From the NCBI RefSeq assembly GCF_002154725.1, contig NZ_MTAW01000226.1, positions 1-58,569 on the forward strand: a DNA stretch of 58,569 bases, read 5' to 3'. The translations under genes and the position numbers were made by a program. The DNA comes from Nostoc sp. 106C (GTDB taxonomy: Bacteria; Cyanobacteriota; Cyanobacteriia; Cyanobacteriales; Nostocaceae). The notes under the pieces are model-generated. The model worked only from the letters and a program-made list of their open reading frames with translations, was not told the origin of the DNA and made no database searches. Positions 52,946 through 58,569 of the stretch are shown piece by piece (positions within the stretch are counted from its first letter, which is position 1; every line of letters starts with the position of its first letter).

Positions 52946-55315
52946 ATGTCCAGTTTGAAAGTCCGATGGCTACAAGATTTCCCTTGGTGGAAACTCAAAG
53001 ATGACAAAGAAAAACAGACAAAATCCAGCTTATTTAGAAACAACTTCTTCTGCGTCAGCTCCCAAACTCAAAAAAATACTATCTCAGCATCAACGCAAAA
53101 TCTCTCTCAAACTCTTTTTTCTCCGTGTCCTTTGCGCCCTCTGCGGTTCGTTTCTCCTCTGATCTTCTGCCTCTTAACTTCCGAAGTCGCACTCAGCCAA
53201 ACACTTACGCCATCACCACAACTTCCTTTTCCCACTTCTCTACGGGTAGTCGTTAACAGCAACCAAGATGGTAATGTTCAACCTGATGACCAGTTGACTT
53301 TACGCGAAGCCATCCAGCTGGTAAATGGTACGTTATCAGTTGCTCAACTTAGCAGTGCAGAAAAAGCGCTAGTGCAACCTCTAACTGGTGGTTCACGGAT
53401 TGAGTTTAGTCTACCTACAAACGCAACCACCATTGTTTTACAGTCACAACTGCCAGATCTAGCAAGTCCAGGACTAGTTATAGATGGCGCTACTCAGCCT
53501 GGATATAACGCTTCAACTTCAGCCACAGCAGAAATTGCTATTCCAATTCCTGTAGTAGCGATCGCACCTGCACCTGACAAAGAAATATTTCGCGGTTTAA
53601 CTGTCGTCGCCGATGGTGTGACGATTCGCGGTTTGAGCCTTTACGGATTCAATGCCAGCCCAATTAAGCAGCAATTAGGAAATCTTTTAGTTTACGATGG
53701 TGTTCCCAAACCCGTAACTTTGACTACGCCACCTGGGGATATTGTTATTGCCCACCGTCTACCGCCTCCTGATACCAGCCAACAACAACCTCCTAACAGC
53801 AATTTTCCCTTCTATGACAAGGATGTGCCACCAAAAAACGTGGTCATCGAGAATAACTGGTTAGGGCTGACTACTGCTGAGTCAGTCCCAGAAAAAACAT
53901 CAGCTTTCGGAGTTTACGTATTTAATTCTCAAGGAGCAACAATTCGTCGCAACCGAATTTACTACCATGATGGCAGCGCTATTATTACCTCGGTGCGAGC
54001 AGAAAATACCTTAATTCAAGAAAATATTATTGTCGGTAATGGAATTGCTGGGATGCCTGATGCCTTACGGATAGAAGGTGTGGTGAGCAAATCCCAAATT
54101 ACTAGTAACTTAATTTGTGCCAATGATGGCGCCGGAGTGTATTTATTTAAACCACAAGGTGATTTAGAAATCCGTAATAACCGCATCACTTATAATGGCA
54201 GACGTTTGCGGCGAGCAGCTGTTTACTTGATGGGCAGCGATCATCAAGTGACAGGTAATGAAATTTCCTATCAAACTGGACCTGGGGTAGTGGTAACAGC
54301 TTTTCCCCAAAGCGATCGCAATATTATTCAAAATAACTCGTTTGCGGCATTAGAAGGTTTGAGTATTGACCTGAATGCCCAAAGAGATTTAGACGTAAGT
54401 GATTGGCAAAGGGGAGACGGGCCAAATCCTAAACGCAATTCTGGCAATCGCCGCCTCGATACAGGTAACGGTGCAATTAATGCCCCAGAATTTAAAACAC
54501 GAGAATTTTTACCTAGTGGTAATAGTGTCACCTTACAAGGTAAAGCCGATCCTGGTTCTGAGGTGACTATTTATCGTTTAGGAGATTATCAACAAGGTAA
54601 GCAAGCACTTTATCAACCAGGTTACGGGGCACTTAGCCAGCCATTAGCTAACATACCTGTAGACGAAAAGGGGAATTTTAGTATCACAGTTGCAAATCTA
54701 CGGGCGGGGGATATAGTCAGTGCGATCGCCACAGATCCAAAATACGGCACCTCCGAACCTGCGATCGCTGCCTTTATTGGCCCCAGAGGCGCTACACCTA
54801 GTCTTCCACCCGCAGGTAAACAAAACCCCATTCCTCAATGTACTTCCAGACCAGCGCCACCCCAACCGCCAACACCACCGACGGTAATACCACCCACTCC
54901 TCTGCGGATACGGGCACCAAGAAATGTTCACTTTGCTTTAGATAAATCTTTTATTAGCCCTGCAAGTGCGATCGTCCTTGATCGCGTGGCGCAAGTATTA
55001 AAGCAGAATCCCCTGATCATCATCGAAATTCAAGGTCACACTGATCCTCGCGCTAGTGATGATTATAACTTAGCTTTGGGTAGAAGAAGAGCCTTAGCTA
55101 CGAGAAATTACTTATTACGCCAAGGTATTCCCCCAGAACGGATGACCATCCGTACCTTGGGTGAAAGTCAAAGAGTCAGTGAAGGTAGTAGCCGCCTAGA
55201 TTACGCACGCGATCGCCGTGCCGAAATCATCTACAAAGATGTTAGAGGGATTGACATCATCATTGAAGGCCAAGAACAAGACCTGCAATTAGAACCAGAT
55301 AGAAGCAGAAGGTAG
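52946..55315 (+). CDS. Beta-helix protein with C-terminal OmpA peptidoglycan-binding domain
   Basis: About 789 residues from ATG 52946, preceded by TAGGAGTGAG. An unusually long N-terminal extension precedes the signal (FVSPLIFCLLTSEVALSQ). Then come a CSLREA-like segment (SNQDGNVQPDDQLTLREAIQLVNG), a right-handed beta-helix (about 130-500, with repeated NxIxxN ladders such as NTLIQENIIVGNGIAG), an Ig-like module (SVTLQGKADPGSEVTIY), a Pro-rich linker and an OmpA domain (about 655-760) with IEIQGHTDPRASDDYNLALGRRRA. The OmpA part should tether the protein to peptidoglycan while the beta-helix faces outward. It lies 75 bp after the barrel gene. Confidence 0.82.
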   Translation: MSSLKVRWLQDFPWWKLKDDKEKQTKSSLFRNNFFCVSSQTQKNTISASTQNLSQTLFSPCPLRPLRFVSPLIFCLLTSEVALSQTLTPSPQLPFPTSLRVVVNSNQDGNVQPDDQLTLREAIQLVNGTLSVAQLSSAEKALVQPLTGGSRIEFSLPTNATTIVLQSQLPDLASPGLVIDGATQPGYNASTSATAEIAIPIPVVAIAPAPDKEIFRGLTVVADGVTIRGLSLYGFNASPIKQQLGNLLVYDGVPKPVTLTTPPGDIVIAHRLPPPDTSQQQPPNSNFPFYDKDVPPKNVVIENNWLGLTTAESVPEKTSAFGVYVFNSQGATIRRNRIYYHDGSAIITSVRAENTLIQENIIVGNGIAGMPDALRIEGVVSKSQITSNLICANDGAGVYLFKPQGDLEIRNNRITYNGRRLRRAAVYLMGSDHQVTGNEISYQTGPGVVVTAFPQSDRNIIQNNSFAALEGLSIDLNAQRDLDVSDWQRGDGPNPKRNSGNRRLDTGNGAINAPEFKTREFLPSGNSVTLQGKADPGSEVTIYRLGDYQQGKQALYQPGYGALSQPLANIPVDEKGNFSITVANLRAGDIVSAIATDPKYGTSEPAIAAFIGPRGATPSLPPAGKQNPIPQCTSRPAPPQPPTPPTVIPPTPLRIRAPRNVHFALDKSFISPASAIVLDRVAQVLKQNPLIIIEIQGHTDPRASDDYNLALGRRRALATRNYLLRQGIPPERMTIRTLGESQRVSEGSSRLDYARDRRAEIIYKDVRGIDIIIEGQEQDLQLEPDRSRR

Positions 55316-55461
55316 GAACTGGGTAGGGGAATCAGAATTTCCCCTGCAAATTTCTGCTTTACGCCTCCATCAAAACCCAAAATCTACAAAACCTACCTTT
55401 AAAAACCTTATCTCACTATATTTTTTGGTCAAAAATCTACATCTTGTTTAGGAAGCCAGAA

Positions 55462-58299
55462 ATGAAACCTTTATTGAAAAATTTAGTTAAACCCTTAAGA
55501 GGTACATTCCTGACACTACTGTTTACTGTGCCTCAGGTTCCTCTTGTAGGCGGTCTTTCCAGTAAAAAGGTGTTAGCCCAAGCAAATAGCTGTCCAGGTG
55601 GTACACAACCTGCAACTTTTGAGTGGAGTCCTACCACTAATCTTGCAGAATTTTTAACTCAAAACCTAACGGCTAGCGGTGTTAGAGCTACTTTTCAGTT
55701 TATCGATAACCCTGCACCTCTGGGAACAGTCACTGACACCCAAAATTTCAATGTTAACTCTGATAATCAAGTAACAAGAATTGATACACCCTCACCTACA
55801 GATATCTACGGCGGAATCTTAGGATCGCATCTGCGTTGGAATATCGGTTTGGGCAAAAACCCAACACAAGGTAATTCCACACTCATCATTACCTTCTCTC
55901 AACCAGTCACCTTGGCAACTCCGCTACTTTTTATGGATGTTGACCGAGATGGTGCACGAGATTTCGATCCTCCATCGCAAATTCAGAGAATATTTCAAGA
56001 TCGGATTACAGTCACAGCATCTAATGGAACTGCATCTGTTCCCTTAACTGGTAGAGCGATCGGTCCAAATACTAGAGTAACTAATAACGGTAACAGCGTC
56101 CTTGCAGAAGGAATTAGAGAAAATGCTTTCCCGAATACTAGCGATGCCAACGTTGAGATTACACCCTCTGGTGCTATCAACCAAATTCGGGTACTCTACG
56201 AAGCCGGAAGAGAATTTGGTGAACCCAGACAAGATGAAACTGTGGGTCTAAATAAAATTAGTATATGTGTACTTCCGGGTACAATAGGCGATACTGTCTT
56301 CAATGACACCAACGCCAACAATCGCCAAGACCCTGGTGAAAATGGAATTAGTGGTGTTGAACTCAATGTCAAAGATCGCAACGGTAACGTAGTTGGCACT
56401 ACAACTACTGATAATAATGGTAAATACAGCTTTCCTAATTTAGCTGCGGGTCAATATACAGTTGCCGTCTCTAAACCACCTAATGGCTTTACACCCACTC
56501 TCACCCAGCCCAATCCCATTGCTTTAGCTTCTGGACAAAATTACGATCAAGCTGATTTTGGTTTTACTCCACAGGCACAAGGTACGGGTTCGATTGGAGA
56601 TTTTGTATTTAGCGATACTAACGGTAACGGCGTTGCTGAACCTGGAGAACCAGGAATTGCTAACCTCAATCTTGTACTTAGAGATACCAATGGAAACGTA
56701 ATTACCACTACTAAAACTGATACCAACGGTGTCTACAGATTTATTAATGTCCCGGCTGGCAATTACACAGTAGCAGTTACCAATCCGCCTGCTGGCTTTA
56801 CTCCGACTCTACAACCTGGCGCTGTCAACCTCGCTGCCAATCAAAATATCGATACCGTTGATTTTGGTTTTCGTCCGCCTACTGATGGGTCGATTGGCGA
56901 TACCGTTTTCAGCGATACCAATGGTAATGGTACACAAGACAATAATGAACCAGGTATCTCGAACGTTGCAGTTACATTAACACTGCCAAATGGTACTACG
57001 CGAACTGCTACCACCGATGGTAATGGTAAATACAGCTTCCCTAATTTGGCACCAGGTAATTACCAAGTAAGTGCCAATCCGCCTCAAGGTAATATTCTGA
57101 CCACTGGTATCAACCCCTTCAACATTAACCTCTTACCTAGTCAAAGATTAGATAGTGCCGACTTTGGTTTTCGTCCCAACGCCTTTACTGGCGATCGCGG
57201 TTCTATCGGTGATACCGTATTCAACGATACAAATGGCAACGGTATACAAGACTCAGGCGAATCGGGAATTCCTAATGTTCCTATTACCCTGACTCTTCCT
57301 GGAAATGATGGCATATTGGGAACTGGCGATGATACTACCCAAACAACTACCACCAATGGCAACGGTATCTACAATTTTACTAATCTACCAGGAGGTAACT
57401 ACAGAGTCACAGTCAACCCTCCCTTCAACTTTCCGCAAATTACCACTGGTAGTTCTCAAGTAAATGTAAATCTGCAACCAGGTCAATCACTGACTAACGT
57501 TGACTTTGGGTTGCGGCGACCCACTGGCGGTTCTATTGGTGACTTGATCTTCAACGACAACAATAGTAATGGCAGACAAGACTCAGGCGAAACAGGAATT
57601 CCCAATGTCAACCTGACTCTCAGAAATGCCAATGGTCAGATAGTTGATACTACTACGAGCAATAACAACGGTAACTATATTTTTACAGGCTTGCCGCTGG
57701 GTAACTATACTGTAGATGTTACCTCACCCCAAAACTTTACACCAACAACTTCAACAACCGCCTCAGCAAATTTAACTTCTGCCAATCCAGACAATATTAA
57801 TGTTGACTTTGGTTTCGCACCTGGTAACGCCAGCACTACCGGAACTAGTTTGCAGTTAGTCAAACGAATTACTGCGATCGCCAGAATAAATGGTCAGCGG
57901 ACTCCATACAATACCTTTGTAGATGACCCTAACGATCAAAATGATAATATCCTAAGACCCGCTCCTCTTGGTCAATATGAGCTTCAGACACCTGTGGAAA
58001 GCGGTGATGAAGTAGAGTACACAGTTTATTTCCGCGCTGGCCAATTACTGGAGAATCTTAATGTCTGTGACTTGATTCCTGCGGGAACAACTTATGTACC
58101 CAATAGTATTGCTGTGAATGGCGGTGGTTCTGGTGCGGATCGCGGAAGATTTTTCTCACCCCTAACATCTTTAGAACAGGTTCCTGAAAGTAATGTGTGT
58201 GAAAATCGCAACAATCCTAACGGTACAGTAATTGTCAAGCTAGGTAATGTTCCTAGCGGTCAATCTGGGTCTGTTAGCTTCCGTGTCAAAATCGATTAG
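55462..58299 (+). CDS. Exported SdrD-B repeat protein with C-terminal DUF11
   Basis: About 945 residues from ATG 55462 (TTG 55444 is less likely). A signal peptide (GTFLTLLFTVPQVPLVGG) is followed by a unique domain (about 45-270) and five SdrD-B-like repeats of roughly 100 residues starting near 272, 375, 475, 580 and 690. Each opens GSIGDxVFNDTNGNG and holds a calcium-loop of DTNGNGIQDSGE type. A DUF11 domain follows (about 795-945, VESGDEVEYTVYFRAGQLLENLNVCDLIPAGTTYVPN). No LPXTG or PEP-CTERM sorting signal is present, so release or attachment to the barrel/OmpA partners is expected. It is 146 bp after the OmpA gene and is probably the last gene of the cluster. Confidence 0.82.
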   Translation: MKPLLKNLVKPLRGTFLTLLFTVPQVPLVGGLSSKKVLAQANSCPGGTQPATFEWSPTTNLAEFLTQNLTASGVRATFQFIDNPAPLGTVTDTQNFNVNSDNQVTRIDTPSPTDIYGGILGSHLRWNIGLGKNPTQGNSTLIITFSQPVTLATPLLFMDVDRDGARDFDPPSQIQRIFQDRITVTASNGTASVPLTGRAIGPNTRVTNNGNSVLAEGIRENAFPNTSDANVEITPSGAINQIRVLYEAGREFGEPRQDETVGLNKISICVLPGTIGDTVFNDTNANNRQDPGENGISGVELNVKDRNGNVVGTTTTDNNGKYSFPNLAAGQYTVAVSKPPNGFTPTLTQPNPIALASGQNYDQADFGFTPQAQGTGSIGDFVFSDTNGNGVAEPGEPGIANLNLVLRDTNGNVITTTKTDTNGVYRFINVPAGNYTVAVTNPPAGFTPTLQPGAVNLAANQNIDTVDFGFRPPTDGSIGDTVFSDTNGNGTQDNNEPGISNVAVTLTLPNGTTRTATTDGNGKYSFPNLAPGNYQVSANPPQGNILTTGINPFNINLLPSQRLDSADFGFRPNAFTGDRGSIGDTVFNDTNGNGIQDSGESGIPNVPITLTLPGNDGILGTGDDTTQTTTTNGNGIYNFTNLPGGNYRVTVNPPFNFPQITTGSSQVNVNLQPGQSLTNVDFGLRRPTGGSIGDLIFNDNNSNGRQDSGETGIPNVNLTLRNANGQIVDTTTSNNNGNYIFTGLPLGNYTVDVTSPQNFTPTTSTTASANLTSANPDNINVDFGFAPGNASTTGTSLQLVKRITAIARINGQRTPYNTFVDDPNDQNDNILRPAPLGQYELQTPVESGDEVEYTVYFRAGQLLENLNVCDLIPAGTTYVPNSIAVNGGGSGADRGRFFSPLTSLEQVPESNVCENRNNPNGTVIVKLGNVPSGQSGSVSFRVKID

Positions 58300-58436
58300 T
58301 ACTGTTAGCTGTCAGTTGTTTTTACCACTGATATCATTTCACCTTAATAAGGATATAAATACGCGCTTCCGGGTTTAGCAATGCTCATTGGTGTCAACTT
58401 AAGCTAAAAATAGCCTCTGTCTTAGCTTTGCCATCC

Positions 58437-58543
58437 GCCTGAGAATGAATTCTCAGGCTAATAGTCCAAGTCTACTGAAGTAGACCTTAGAGGGTGACAA
58501 GGCAACTCTAAGCTCTTAGAGGGTGACAAGGCAACTCTAAGCT
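58437..58543. repeat. Palindromes and a 29-bp tandem hairpin repeat
   Basis: 58437-58458 is a near-perfect palindrome (GCCTGAGAAT-GA-ATTCTCAGGC). About 58470-58485 forms GTCTAC-TGAA-GTAGAC. Two identical 29-bp units follow (58486-58514 and 58515-58543), each with CTTAGAG...CTCTAAG arms. It lies about 140 bp downstream of the surface cluster and may act as its terminator. It resembles a dispersed Nostocales repeat. DNA after 58543 shows nothing further. Confidence 0.75.
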
Positions 58544-58569
58544 ATGCAGGACAAAAATTTGAGAAGATA

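Noticed and set aside
58486-58543. Possible CRISPR repeats
   Set aside because: The two units touch each other without a spacer and there is no array or cas gene.

Overview
The window is chromosomal DNA from a filamentous, probably heterocyst-forming cyanobacterium (Nostocales: Nostoc/Calothrix/Tolypothrix-like). The evidence is the many HIP1 octamers (GCGATCGC), a split-intein dnaE gene, the NDH-1MS CO2-uptake operon, cyanobacteria-restricted proteins (DUF1825, DUF1838), and dense short repeats typical of this order. No tRNA, rRNA or CRISPR array was seen. Genus is an inference only.

Layout. 1-4.9 kb: an FHA-GAF-adenylate cyclase divergent from a Ser/Thr kinase, then a YlqF-type GTPase and a VOC protein. 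5-6.4 kb: small accessory genes, namely a retropepsin-like pair with GTGA overlap and a DUF1877 gene broken by an in-frame TGA. 6.5-16.2 kb: mostly housekeeping (cyclase-family protein, signal peptidase I, HhH and TM2 proteins, TPR protein, DUF1825, PBP1A, tyrS, pyrF, family-4 uracil-DNA glycosylase). 16.4-20.8 kb: an accessory stretch on the minus strand (TPR, NADAR, small hypotheticals, PD-(D/E)XK-like protein, an RRM-protein remnant). 21-27 kb: dnaE C-half with its split intein, gatA, an alpha/beta hydrolase and a RodZ-like HTH membrane protein. 27-27.4 kb: a MITE-like element that cuts off the tail of a PEP-CTERM gene. 28.3-34 kb: FdhF-like molybdoenzyme with its FdhD sulfurtransferase, small proteins and an AbrB-family membrane protein. 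34-40.6 kb: minus-strand operon ndhF3, Tat-exported beta-carbonic anhydrase, ndhD3, CDP-alcohol phosphatidyltransferase, cupA. 41-42.8 kb: a gene graveyard (pentapeptide chimera, IscB N-terminal stub, tandem repeats). 42.9-46.8 kb: aldolase-like, SDR, second MITE copy, DUF1838, SpeD. 46.8-48.1 kb: long non-coding AT-rich leader. 48.1-58.3 kb: four co-oriented cell-surface genes (DUF11/SdrD-B, a 1267-aa predicted beta-barrel, beta-helix/OmpA, SdrD-B repeat protein).

How genes work together. NdhF3, NdhD3 and CupA form the inducible high-affinity CO2-hydrating arm of NDH-1; the carbonic anhydrase inside the same operon very likely acts on the same CO2/bicarbonate pool. FdhD sulfurates the Mo cofactor of the adjacent FdhF-like enzyme. 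The four surface genes look like one envelope system: an outer-membrane barrel, a peptidoglycan-anchored OmpA/beta-helix protein and two exported beta-domain proteins with calcium-loop repeats.

The most notable structures are two inverted MITE copies with 10-bp target duplications, the carbonic anhydrase inside the NDH-1MS operon, repeat DNA that has become part of coding sequence, and the four-gene surface cluster. Start codons were adjusted where the longest frame began at an implausible TTG/GTG. All family calls are from reading motifs, without database searches.
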